The position numbers and the translations under genes were made by a program. A stretch of 64,000 nt of DNA, taken from the NCBI RefSeq assembly GCF_004681185.1, contig NZ_SRIF01000001.1, positions 1,178,001 through 1,242,000 of the forward strand, given 5' to 3'. Below, piece after piece: positions 41,699-49,759 of the stretch (position 1 is the stretch's first letter; each line of letters begins with the position of its first letter). Source of the DNA: Haloarcula amylovorans. GTDB lineage: Archaea > Halobacteriota > Halobacteria > Halobacteriales > Haloarculaceae. A model generated the notes under the pieces. It was not told the origin of the DNA and searched no databases. It was given only the letters and a program-made list of their open reading frames with translations.

Positions 41699-43873
41699 CT
41701 AGAAGACCGCCCGTTCGAGGAGCCGGCGCACGAGGCGTGGCCGGCGGGAGTCGTGCGGATAGACGGTGACGGTCGTACACCCCGGACTCGGCGAGGGCGG
41801 TCCGTCGTCGAACAGCGCCGCTCTGAGTCGGTGATCGGCCCCCCGATACACGAGGAGATCCGGCCGCGGCAATCGCCCCCCGTCGCTCCGGAGCGACTCA
41901 GTCTGAACGGGGACCGAGAGCATCTCGGAGAGTGACGACTGGTAGTCGTCGATCGTCTCCTTTCGTTCCTCGGAGCCGTCAGCGGGGTACCACAGCGAGA
42001 CGGTCCCCTCGTTCGACGCAGCGATGGCCTCAGAGACGGTCACCGCGAGGGGCGGGTGTGGTCCGCCCTCACCCGCCACCAGAACCTGTTCCGGTCGGTC
42101 GTAGCCGAGGTTGTCCACGAGGAGGACATCACAGGGAGCGTGCCGAACGACCCAGTCGATGGGGTCGGCAAACAGCCGCGATCGAAGCCGGAGCGGTTCG
42201 TGTTCAGCCAGTATCGTGTCTACGTCCCGGTTGCCCGCGAAGTTGACGATGGCGTGTTTCGTGTCGTGGCTGACTATCTCATCGGCCTCTATCTCGACGG
42301 GTAGCTCCTCTCCGAGTGTCTCCATCCGCGTTTCGAACGCGAGGTCGGCCGACGACTGGTCGGCCACGTCCTCGATGAGGGGTGCCTGGTCAGGAATTTC
42401 CTCGAAGCGGACAGCGACCACGCGACCGTCGTCCGGTCGGACGACGTCGGCGGCCAGTCTGATCAGCGCTCGCTCCCTGTCTTCGGTGATCTCTTTCGTG
42501 AACGCGACGAGAACTTCGCGGGTGGTGTCCGACGTGGCGGACTCGACGTCAGTGAGCGCGTTCTGACCAACCTGTCGTCGGATGGCGTCCGTCGCTGCGC
42601 CCTCTCGACGAACTCGCGGACGGACGTAAACGAGGTACCAGACGACGCTCCCGAGCGTGATGGCGAGCGCACCGACGAGCGCGACGATCCCCATCTGCGT
42701 GAGGAGGAGGCCGCCGGTGACGGCCCCAGCTATCTGTACCCACGGGTACAGCGGCGACGTGAACTCGGGTTCGTAGTCGGCGTTCCCTTCACGGAACGCA
42801 ATGAGAGCCACGTTAATGAGCGCGAACACCAGTATCTGAAAGGCGCTGGCCAGTTTCGCAATGTCGAGGATCGGGACGAACGCGATGAGCAACAGCAGGA
42901 CGATGCCCGTGAGCGTGATGGAGGCGACCGGCGTGCCGAACCGGTCGCTGACGGTAGCCAGCGACGGCGGTGCGAGTTTGTCCCGGCTCATCGCGAAGGG
43001 ATAGCGCGACGAGGAGAGGATGCCGGCGTTGGCCGTCGAGACGAGGGCGAGGATGGCCGCGGCGATGACGGCGACGACGCCCGCCGACCCGAGCGTCACC
43101 TCGGCGGCGACGGCGACCGGCGTCAGCGACCCCGCGACGCTTCCCGGGTCCGTGATCCCGACCAGCACCGTGACGATCGCCACGTACAGGACGGTGGTGA
43201 ACGCGAGCGACCCGAGGATCCCGAGCGGGATATTCCGCCCCGGATCCTCGACTTCCTCCGCGACGCTCGCCACCTTGGTGACGCCAGCGTAGGAGACGAA
43301 CACCAGTCCGGTCGCGGCTAACACACCGCCCAGACCGGCGTCGAAGAAACCGACGTAGTTCGCCGATTGGACGCTCGGGGCGCTTCCGGCAGTGAACCAG
43401 CCGAGTGCCGCCAGCATGACGACGACGATTGCGACCTGGAGCCGACCCGTCTGCTTGGCTCCGAAGACGTTTATCAGAATCAGCACCGCCGCCAGTCCCA
43501 GCGCGACCGGTTTCAGCGGGAGGTCGAAGAGCAACAGGAGGTAGGGGACGCCGCCGACGAGCGCGAGCGCGCCCTTGAACGAGAGAGAGAACCACGTCCC
43601 CAGTCCGGCTATCGTTCCGAGCAGCGGTCCCATGCCGCGCTCGATGTAGATGTAGCTCCCACCGGCCTCCGGCATGGCGGTGGCCATCTCGGACTTCGAG
43701 AGGGCCGCGGGCACGACGAGAATCCCGGCGAGGGCGTACGCGAGGATTACGGCCGGACCGGCGATTTCGAGCGCCAGCGCTGGCAAGATGAAGATGCCGC
43801 TGCCGATCATCGCGCCGATACTGATGGCGAGGACGGCCGGGAGACCGAGGTCTCGTTCGAGGTCTTTCACCAT
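41699..43873 (-). CDS. APC-superfamily amino-acid permease fused to USP-like domain
   Basis: A 724-residue fusion. Residues about 1-435 form a 12-helix APC transporter starting VKDLERDLGLPAVLAISIGAMIGSGIFILPA (the GAMIGSGIF substrate motif). The C-terminal 280 residues resemble a tandem universal-stress-protein region (VLVAFTKEITEDRERALIRLAADVV, then VDTILAEHEPLRLRSRLFADPIDWVVRHAPCDVLLVDNLG), likely a nucleotide-binding regulatory domain. The transporter's start lies 1 base from the stop of the TrkA-N-like gene on the same strand, forming an operon with it. The Lrp-type regulator is upstream, so amino-acid-dependent control is likely. Confidence 0.88.
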   Translation of the reverse strand: MVKDLERDLGLPAVLAISIGAMIGSGIFILPALALEIAGPAVILAYALAGILVVPAALSKSEMATAMPEAGGSYIYIERGMGPLLGTIAGLGTWFSLSFKGALALVGGVPYLLLLFDLPLKPVALGLAAVLILINVFGAKQTGRLQVAIVVVMLAALGWFTAGSAPSVQSANYVGFFDAGLGGVLAATGLVFVSYAGVTKVASVAEEVEDPGRNIPLGILGSLAFTTVLYVAIVTVLVGITDPGSVAGSLTPVAVAAEVTLGSAGVVAVIAAAILALVSTANAGILSSSRYPFAMSRDKLAPPSLATVSDRFGTPVASITLTGIVLLLLIAFVPILDIAKLASAFQILVFALINVALIAFREGNADYEPEFTSPLYPWVQIAGAVTGGLLLTQMGIVALVGALAITLGSVVWYLVYVRPRVRREGAATDAIRRQVGQNALTDVESATSDTTREVLVAFTKEITEDRERALIRLAADVVRPDDGRVVAVRFEEIPDQAPLIEDVADQSSADLAFETRMETLGEELPVEIEADEIVSHDTKHAIVNFAGNRDVDTILAEHEPLRLRSRLFADPIDWVVRHAPCDVLLVDNLGYDRPEQVLVAGEGGPHPPLAVTVSEAIAASNEGTVSLWYPADGSEERKETIDDYQSSLSEMLSVPVQTESLRSDGGRLPRPDLLVYRGADHRLRAALFDDGPPSPSPGCTTVTVYPHDSRRPRLVRRLLERAVF

Positions 43874-43874
43874 G

Positions 43875-44333
43875 TTAGGCGGGTTCGAACGCGGGGAGTG
43901 CTGTCTCGATTTCCCGTCGCAGTTCCGTCGCGAGGAGGGTCGACCCGCAAACGAGGGTCGTGGCGATGTCCTCGACCGCCTCCCGTCGCTGTGGGTCGTT
44001 GAGTACCACGATAACCGTCTCGAGGTCGAAGCGCGTGCGAAGCAGCTGGGTGATCAAAACCGCTTGCCGATCCCATCGCAGCGCGACGACCGCGGCGTCG
44101 GCATCTGCGGCGTCCGCGAGCGCCTCCAGTGACGTCACGTCACCGACTGTCACCTGGACGCCGTCGGGCGACTGCCCGGCAGCACTCCGGTGGTCGGTGA
44201 CGAGACGGACGTCGGCGGTCGGTTCGAACGCCGACGCGAGCATCGACCCGGCGTGCAAGTCGCTGACGACGAGGAGGGTCGGCGGTCCGGCGGTACGAGC
44301 GAGCGTGTCTCGTAGAGTCGTTCTGGATATCAT
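43875..44333 (-). CDS. TrkA-N-like nucleotide-binding protein
   Basis: A 152-residue single-domain Rossmann-like protein. MISRTTLRDTLARTAGPPTLLVVSDLHAGSMLAS gives a beta-alpha start, though the GxGxxG loop is degenerate. TADVRLVTDHRSAAGQS, VQVTVGDVTSLEALADAADADAAVVALRWDRQAVLITQLLRTRFDLETVIVVLND follow the TrkA-N pattern. The gap to the permease gene is one base, which implies coupled translation and a regulatory role for the transporter, as TrkA domains do for ion and amino-acid carriers. The first 27 upstream codons are Arg/Cys-rich and excluded. Confidence 0.72.
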   Translation of the reverse strand: MISRTTLRDTLARTAGPPTLLVVSDLHAGSMLASAFEPTADVRLVTDHRSAAGQSPDGVQVTVGDVTSLEALADAADADAAVVALRWDRQAVLITQLLRTRFDLETVIVVLNDPQRREAVEDIATTLVCGSTLLATELRREIETALPAFEPA

Positions 44334-44461
44334 GGGTGGGTCCGACGATCGCGATAGCCGCCATCGTCGATACCCGGGATCAGTTCCGCAACGGCATAAA
44401 CACCTAGCAATCAATTCCGAATCGGAAAATAGGGACGTTCGATATCGTATTTCTGGAAGTG

Positions 44462-44953
44462 CTACTCTTGGCCATCGCCGACCATACCAGCGTCGAACAG
44501 GTGGAACGGGCGAGTGTACTCGTTGCGGATGAGGTCCTCGTCGACCACTTCGAGGCCGATGTCGTTGAGGTCGCGGCCGATGCGGCTGAGGTCGTTCCCG
44601 TCGGTACCGACTACTTCAACGTGAACGTTGTCCGCACCGGTCATGACTTCCCGAATCGCGACGACGCCCTCTACGTCGAGAGCGCGCTTCGCTATCTCCT
44701 CCCGTTCGTGAATCGGCGCGGTACAGACGATGAGCGTGTGTAGCTGATACCCCGCGGCCTCGTAGTCCACGTCGACGTTGTATCCGCGAACGACGCCGCT
44801 CTCTTCGAGTTTGGAGATGCGATTACGGACAGTACGGGCCGAGACGTCTAGCGTCTCCGCGATTTCGCTGGCGGACGTGTGTCGAGCGTCCCCCTGGAGC
44901 GCGTGGATGATACGCCGGTCTAAGTCGTCGAGCGGGTACTCCGGGTCGGCCAT
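44462..44953 (-). CDS. Lrp/AsnC-family transcription regulator
   Basis: A 163-residue regulator. The N-terminal helix-turn-helix is DDLDRRIIHALQGDARHTSASEIAETLDVSARTVRNRISKLEESGVVRGY. The C-terminal RAM ligand-binding domain follows (HTLIVCTAPIHEREEIAKRALDVEGVVAIREVMTGADNVHVEVVGT). Haloarchaeal members sense amino acids such as glutamine, and act on nitrogen and amino-acid genes. It lies 128 bases upstream of the TrkA-N/permease pair on the same strand. Control of that pair is inferred from position. Confidence 0.9.
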   Translation of the reverse strand: MADPEYPLDDLDRRIIHALQGDARHTSASEIAETLDVSARTVRNRISKLEESGVVRGYNVDVDYEAAGYQLHTLIVCTAPIHEREEIAKRALDVEGVVAIREVMTGADNVHVEVVGTDGNDLSRIGRDLNDIGLEVVDEDLIRNEYTRPFHLFDAGMVGDGQE

Positions 44954-45032
44954 ACGGTGCGCTTACGGAGGAAGCGGTACAAAACTTCGTGGTCGACGCG
45001 CCGTCCCGGCGTCTTCGGTCGCGATTCGAATC

Positions 45033-45362
45033 TCACCGTCCATCGCCATCGGTTCGGGCAGGTTGTTCCTCGCTGTCGTCGTCCTCGCGAGCGCGTCGCC
45101 GCTTGGTTCGCGTCCCGGGTTTCGGTCCCCGTTCCCGATTGTCGTCGAACGGCGTCTCGGCGATGCTGTCGGGGACGGTGAACTCGGCGAGGATGCCGCC
45201 GACGATGGTCGCACCGATGCCGATCCCGACGACCATCAGGAGGTCCGCGCCGCCCCAGAGTGTGACCAGCGCCATCGACCCCCCGACCAGCAGGGCGAAC
45301 CCGGCCTTTAGTTGGATGAGGAAGCGTTCGCGGTCGGCCGCGGTGATAGACGGGCCGACCAT
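45033..45362 (-). CDS. Two-helix membrane protein with basic then acidic tail
   Basis: A 109-residue membrane protein with two helices, FLIQLKAGFALLVGGSMALVTLWGG and LLMVVGIGIGATIVGGILAEF, then a soluble tail with RGPKPGTRTKRRRAREDDDSEEQPAR. The basic patch would face the cytosol next to the membrane. No known motif was found. It lies 37 bases downstream of the 181-residue acidic protein on the same strand, a probable two-gene unit. Function unknown. Confidence 0.65.
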   Translation of the reverse strand: MVGPSITAADRERFLIQLKAGFALLVGGSMALVTLWGGADLLMVVGIGIGATIVGGILAEFTVPDSIAETPFDDNRERGPKPGTRTKRRRAREDDDSEEQPARTDGDGR

Positions 45363-45399
45363 CAGTCGCCACCTGTGTCGATATCGTCGCTCGCGGCCA

Positions 45400-45945
45400 T
45401 CAGTAGAACCCCCTGTCCACGTCTTCTTCGATGATATCCTCGAACTCCGTATCGAGCAGTTCCTCGGCCTCTTCGAAGGTGTCGGTCAGGTCGTCCATCC
45501 GTTCGGGTCGCTCGTACTGGTCGAACTCCATCGGGCCGTAGGCCGGCGAGTCGACGGCGTCCATGATGTCTTCGAGCATTGCTCTGGGCGTCGTCGGCGC
45601 GTCCGCATGTGTTTCGAGGACCGTCTCCAGGTTCTTGGCCTTCTCCTCGGCGTCACTCTCGTCGTCGGGTGCCTGCTGGACGCCGAAGAGACCCGATCCG
45701 TCTTCGGGGAACAGCGGGTCGATGTCGTCGTCGATGCGTCGGGCGACCTGCGAGCCGATTCCCTGTACTTCGAAGGGATTCTTCGCGTAGGTTTTGAGTT
45801 GGTAGACGCCCGCGCTCGGGTGGCCGACGTAGAGGTCCTCGCCGATCCCGTTCGCGCGGTCGCCCCCGACTGCCCGCCAGCCGCTGGGGTCGGCACCGCT
45901 GTCCATCACGTCCTCGATGATGTCCTGCCAGTCACGAACGCGCAT
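45400..45945 (-). CDS. Conserved acidic haloarchaeal protein, unknown function
   Basis: A 181-residue acidic, soluble protein. It begins MRVRDWQDIIEDVMDSGADPSGWRAVGG and contains EDLYVGHPSAGVYQLKTYAKNPFEVQGIGSQVARRIDDDIDPLFPEDGSGLFGVQQAP, a segment that looks like a small beta-rich domain (possible binding pocket). The C-terminal half is helical and acidic (EAEELLDTEFEDIIEEDVDRGFY). I do not recognise the family. It leads the two-gene unit with the membrane protein at 45033 and is divergent from DUF2237. Confidence 0.65.
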   Translation of the reverse strand: MRVRDWQDIIEDVMDSGADPSGWRAVGGDRANGIGEDLYVGHPSAGVYQLKTYAKNPFEVQGIGSQVARRIDDDIDPLFPEDGSGLFGVQQAPDDESDAEEKAKNLETVLETHADAPTTPRAMLEDIMDAVDSPAYGPMEFDQYERPERMDDLTDTFEEAEELLDTEFEDIIEEDVDRGFY

Positions 45946-46073
45946 TGTCGTCCGGACGTTGGCGACGGGTCAGAATGAAGGCATCGGTCCGTGGGGACCT
46001 CTGACACTCGCGAGAGCGATTTCGTCGCACCGTCGCAGTCCGCCGATTGTCTCGGAGAGCCGTACAGAATTTC

Positions 46074-46079
46074 TTTAAG
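46074..46079 (+). promoter_or_regulatory. TATA-like box of DUF2237/dna2
   Basis: TTTAAG is centred about 26 bases before the ATG at 46102, giving a leaderless start and supporting the chosen start. Confidence 0.55.
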
Positions 46080-46101
46080 CCGACGACCGCAGTCTAGAAA
46101 T

Positions 46102-46509
46102 ATGGAGAGCGAAGCGAACGTACTGGGCGGGGAGTTAGCCCCCTGCGGAACGGACCCCATGACCGGGGCCATGCGGGACGGCTACTGCTATCCGCTCCAG
46201 CGAGACCCAGGTCGCCACGAAATCTGTGCGGTGATGACCGAGGAGTTTCTTCAGTACAGCAAGGGACAGGGCAACGATCTCGTCACGCCCCGGCCCGACC
46301 TCGACTTTCCCGGCCTGCAACCGGGCGACCACTGGTGTGTCTGTGTCCCCCGGTGGATGGAAGCCGAATCGGCCGACCGCGCGCCGCCGGTCGTTCTCGA
46401 AGCGACCAGCGAAGACGTTCTGGAAGATATTCCCCGCTCGACGCTCGAAGCGCACGAATACCAGGGCGGCGAGACCCAGCGCGCGGAGCCACACGACCGC
46501 TCGAACTGA
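46102..46509 (+). CDS. DUF2237 family protein
   Basis: A 135-residue protein of the DUF2237 family, found across bacteria and archaea without a known reaction. It shows the core NVLGGELAPCGTDPMTGAMRDGYCYPLQRDPGRHEICAVMTEEFLQYSKGQGNDLVTPRPDLDFPGLQPGDHWCVCVPRWMEA. Conserved cysteines (PCGT, GYCY, HEIC and the WCVC pair) may form a metal or redox site. The ATG at 46102 gives the family N terminus. It ends 38 bases before the Dna2 start, so they may share a transcript. Confidence 0.85.
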   Translation: MESEANVLGGELAPCGTDPMTGAMRDGYCYPLQRDPGRHEICAVMTEEFLQYSKGQGNDLVTPRPDLDFPGLQPGDHWCVCVPRWMEAESADRAPPVVLEATSEDVLEDIPRSTLEAHEYQGGETQRAEPHDRSN

Positions 46510-46547
46510 CCGACAGCGTTTTTCCCGCCCCGAACGTGGACAATCGC

Positions 46548-49427
46548 GTGCAATTGCGCGGCGTCGTGGTGGGAGTCGAGGAGCCGAAGACCGTGAGCAC
46601 GCAGTACGGCGAGAGCGAGCTCTGTGAGGTGACGCTCCGGCCCGAGCGCGGAGCCGGTGAGCCGACCACGGTCACGCTGTGGGGGAAGTGGACCGAGACG
46701 GCCGAGTACCTCGAAGCCGGGATGGAACTGGCCGTCTACGACCCCGACGAGCGCCAGTATCGGGGCGAGACGCAGTACTCGGTGGGCGGCGACTCGGCCG
46801 TCGTCGTCGAGCCGGACTTCCTCGTGGACGTGACCGATATCCGGGCGTGGGTGCAGTGCCCCCGGATGTACTACCTCCGGAAACTCGACGGTGCCGACCT
46901 CGTCTATCCGCTGGTGAAAGGGACCGTCGTTCACGAGGTGTTCGGCGACTTGCTACGGGGCCGCGACGTGGAGAAAGCGATAAACGAGCAAATTGAGCAG
47001 GCGGGGCTGGACATCGGTCTACTGGGGCGGGAGGCCGACGAGGTGGCTGGCGACGTGCGTGACCACGCGAAAGCCATCGAGGGATGGCTGAATCAGGGCA
47101 CCTTGACCGAATCCGACGGAGCAGAAACCGCCGCTGACGGCTCGAAGCGGGAGTTCAGTCCCGCGGAGAGCGAGTGGCGCTCGGAGATGACGCTCATCTC
47201 CGAACGCTTCGGGATGAAGGGGCGGGCCGACGCCGTCCGCCGGGGGATGCCCGTCGAACTCAAGACCGGGAAAAACACCAAGCGCGAACCGCGCTTTCAG
47301 GACAAGATTCAGGCGACGGCGTACGCCCTGATGCTCGGCGAACGCGCCGCGAACACGCTCGCCGCGAGCGACGTGATGGCCAGCGACGGCGGGGCGACAG
47401 AGAGCCCCATAGAGGCTGCTCCCGATACTGGCACGCTCCTCTATACGAAGAACGCCGCCGTCGACCGGAACGAGGAGAGCGGCGACCTCTCGCCAGCCAA
47501 GGAGTTCTCCATCGGGTCGGGCCTGTTGCAGTACGTAATTCGGACCCGCAACGAGATTGCGGCGATGGAGTACGACACCGGCATTCCGACGGGCTACGAG
47601 GCCAACGCCAAGTGCGAGTACTGCTTCGAGCAGGACACCTGCATGGCCGTCTCCGGCCGCCTCGACCAGGAGTCGAAGGCCGGGCAGGTCGGTGTCGCCA
47701 TCCCCGAAGACGAACGGGCGTACTTCGAGCGCTTCTACGACGCCATCGAAGCCGAGCGCCACGCGGTCCACCGCGAGTACGCGAAGCTATGGGAGCAGAC
47801 GCCCGAGGAGCGAGCTGACGACGACCGAGCCCTGGTGGACCTCGAACCCGCCGGGCGCACCGAACTCGACGGCGGCCGCTGGGAACTGCGTGCGAGGGGA
47901 ACCGGAGCCGTCTCGAAGATTCGGGAGGGGAACCTCGTGATGGCCAGCGACGGCGACCCCGTGACGGGGGACGCGGAACTGGCGCGAGTCGAGAGACTCG
48001 GCGAGGAAATCGTCGTCACTGCCGACGAACCGCTCGACCTGCGCCGGCTGGACGTCTACCCCTCCGAACTGACGACCGACCGGCTCCAGAACGCGCTCCA
48101 CGACGCCCTACTTACGCAAGCCCCGGAACAGAAAGACGTGTTATTCGGGCGGCGAGAGCCCGAATTTAGCGTGGCGCAGCGCGCCACGGAACAGACGAGC
48201 GGGGAGAGGACCGACCCGCGAGCCGTCGAGGAGACGTTCATCGACAACAACCCCGCTCAGGACGAAGCTGTCAAACTGGCCGTCGGAGCCGAAGACTTCG
48301 CGTTGGTCCACGGGCCGCCCGGCACGGGAAAGACCTACACCTTAGCGCGGATGTTGCGGGCGCTGGTCGAGGGGGCGGGGCGGAGCCCCGCCGAAGGTAC
48401 GAGCGGGGAGCAGAGCGACCCGCGAGACAGCGGCGACCGAATCCTGCTATCGGCCTTCACGAATCGCGCGGTCGATAACGCCATCGAAGCGCTCGAAGCG
48501 CAGGGGTTCACCGATATCGTCCGCGTCGGCACCGAGAGCGGCGTCCGCGAGGACATGCAGAAATACAGGTTAGAGCAGTCCGGTGATCCCGACGAGTGCG
48601 CGGGGACACTCCAGAACGCGCAGGTCGTCGCCGCGACGACGGCCACCTGTGGCGGGACGGCCCTGCAGAGCCAGTCGTTCGACGTGGCCGTCGTCGACGA
48701 GGCCGGGCAGCTGACCGAACCCGGGACGCTGGCGGCGACGACGCTCGCCGACCGGTTCGTCCTCGTCGGCGACCACCAGCAACTCCCGCCGGTCGTTCAG
48801 TCCGACGACGAGACGCTCTCGCAGTCGCTGTTCCAGCGCCTCATCGAAGCCTCGCCCGAGGTGGGCGTGATGTTAGACCGGCAGTATCGGATGGCACAGC
48901 ACATTCAGGCCTTCGCCTCCCGAGAGTTCTACGACGGACAGTTACGCCCAGCAACCGGCGAGGTGGCGGCCCAGCGCATCGACGACCTACCGGGCGTTTC
49001 ACTGGACGCGCTCCCAGCACATCTCCGCGAGCGCGTCGCCTTCGTCGATCCGGACGGCTCGCAAGTCGGTAACACCAACCCCGACGAAGCGGACGCCGTC
49101 GCGGACGTGGTAGCGTCCTACCGCGAAGCCGGCGTCCCGGCCGACGACATCGGCGTCATCGCGCCGTTTCGCGCGCAGGTAGCGGAACTCGACCGCCGCC
49201 TCCCCGATGTCGCCGTCGACACTGTCGACCGCTTTCAGGGGTCGAGCAAGGAGGTCATCATCGTCTCCTTCGTCGCGACGGGCTCTCTCGACGGCCCCAT
49301 TTTCGAGGACTACCGGCGCATCAACGTGGCGCTCACGCGAGCGAAGAAATCGCTCGTCCTCGTCGGTGACCGCGATGCACTTGCCTCAGACGGCGTCTAC
49401 CGCCGGATGGTCGAGTGGGCCGCATAA
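46548..49427 (+). CDS. dna2: Dna2-like Fe-S nuclease/SF1 helicase fusion
   Basis: About 959 residues. The N-terminal third is a RecB/Cas4-type nuclease. QCPRMYYLRK gives the first Fe-S Cys and CEYCFEQDTC the others. KGTVVHEVFGDLL, GRADAV, PVELKTGKN and FQDKIQATAYAL form the PD-(D/E)xK active site. The C-terminal part is an SF1 helicase with [46 protein letters not shown] and VDRFQGSSKEVIIVSF. This is the architecture of eukaryotic Dna2, which trims flaps and resects DNA ends. GTG at 46548 was chosen because VQLRGVVVGVEEPKTVSTQ starts the family; GTG 46536 is possible. Two 53-nt elements with hairpins sit in frame between the nuclease and helicase parts and inside the latter. Confidence 0.9.
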   Translation: MQLRGVVVGVEEPKTVSTQYGESELCEVTLRPERGAGEPTTVTLWGKWTETAEYLEAGMELAVYDPDERQYRGETQYSVGGDSAVVVEPDFLVDVTDIRAWVQCPRMYYLRKLDGADLVYPLVKGTVVHEVFGDLLRGRDVEKAINEQIEQAGLDIGLLGREADEVAGDVRDHAKAIEGWLNQGTLTESDGAETAADGSKREFSPAESEWRSEMTLISERFGMKGRADAVRRGMPVELKTGKNTKREPRFQDKIQATAYALMLGERAANTLAASDVMASDGGATESPIEAAPDTGTLLYTKNAAVDRNEESGDLSPAKEFSIGSGLLQYVIRTRNEIAAMEYDTGIPTGYEANAKCEYCFEQDTCMAVSGRLDQESKAGQVGVAIPEDERAYFERFYDAIEAERHAVHREYAKLWEQTPEERADDDRALVDLEPAGRTELDGGRWELRARGTGAVSKIREGNLVMASDGDPVTGDAELARVERLGEEIVVTADEPLDLRRLDVYPSELTTDRLQNALHDALLTQAPEQKDVLFGRREPEFSVAQRATEQTSGERTDPRAVEETFIDNNPAQDEAVKLAVGAEDFALVHGPPGTGKTYTLARMLRALVEGAGRSPAEGTSGEQSDPRDSGDRILLSAFTNRAVDNAIEALEAQGFTDIVRVGTESGVREDMQKYRLEQSGDPDECAGTLQNAQVVAATTATCGGTALQSQSFDVAVVDEAGQLTEPGTLAATTLADRFVLVGDHQQLPPVVQSDDETLSQSLFQRLIEASPEVGVMLDRQYRMAQHIQAFASREFYDGQLRPATGEVAAQRIDDLPGVSLDALPAHLRERVAFVDPDGSQVGNTNPDEADAVADVVASYREAGVPADDIGVIAPFRAQVAELDRRLPDVAVDTVDRFQGSSKEVIIVSFVATGSLDGPIFEDYRRINVALTRAKKSLVLVGDRDALASDGVYRRMVEWAA
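48170..48222 (+). repeat. Palindromic 53-nt element, copy 1, in dna2
   Basis: An 8-bp stem CGTGGCGC/GCGCCACG with loop AGC (48170-48188) is followed by six bases, ACGAGCGGGGAG, four bases, and CCGACCCGCGAG. It keeps the reading frame. The encoded stretch (RATEQTSGERTDPRAVE) has low complexity and lies just before the helicase. A further 8-bp stem ATTCGGGC/GCCCGAAT precedes it at 48143-48165. Confidence 0.7.
48374..48426 (+). repeat. Palindromic 53-nt element, copy 2, in dna2
   Basis: Stem GGCGGGGC/GCCCCGCC with loop GGA (48374-48392), six bases, ACGAGCGGGGAG, four bases, GCGACCCGCGAG. Order, spacing and tail sequence match copy 1, while the stem sequence is different. It lies in the same frame, 204 bases downstream, shortly after the Walker A motif. 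Confidence 0.7.
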
Positions 49428-49454
49428 CCCTTTATCCGAGAGACGGTTATGCAA

Positions 49455-49478
49455 GGTGTAACTTTAGGTACGTACACC
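49455..49478 (+). promoter_or_regulatory. Inverted repeat around the promoter of the zinc-ribbon microprotein
   Basis: GGTGTA (49455-49460) and TACACC (49473-49478) flank ACTTTAGGTACG. The TATA-like ACTTTAGG in the middle is about 31 bases before the ATG at 49496, and GTACGTAC (49468-49475) is a further palindrome. A regulator bound here would cover the TATA box. Confidence 0.5.
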
Positions 49479-49495
49479 TCATATCTAGATGTACA

Positions 49496-49597
49496 ATGAA
49501 CTGCCCCGACTGTGGCTTCCCATTGGCAGTGGAACAAGAGCTGTCAGAGGAAACGGTCTTCAACTGTCGGAGCTGCGGGGCGGAACACGTCGAGTGA
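49496..49597 (+). CDS. 33-residue zinc-ribbon microprotein
   Basis: The ATG at 49496 opens a 33-codon frame with CPDC at residues 3-6 and CRSC near 24-27, ending HVE, the classic two-CxxC zinc knuckle. The segment between is acidic (EQELSEETVFN). Haloarchaea encode many such microproteins of under 60 residues. A TATA-like box within an inverted repeat precedes it by about 31 bases, which supports a real, regulated gene. It stands alone downstream of dna2. Function unknown. Confidence 0.65.
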   Translation: MNCPDCGFPLAVEQELSEETVFNCRSCGAEHVE

Positions 49598-49759
49598 ATC
49601 GGCGCGCCCAGCTCACCGGTAGGAGTCCGTAGCTTCGGCCAGTAGCCGCTGGTACGGCCAAGTCGTACCCGGCGAATCGGTCGCCGAGGCGGCCACCGTG
49701 GCAAGGGGCACTCTCGAATGGCTAGCGCTTTCTCACCGTCGTCTCGATGCGCTTCGACG

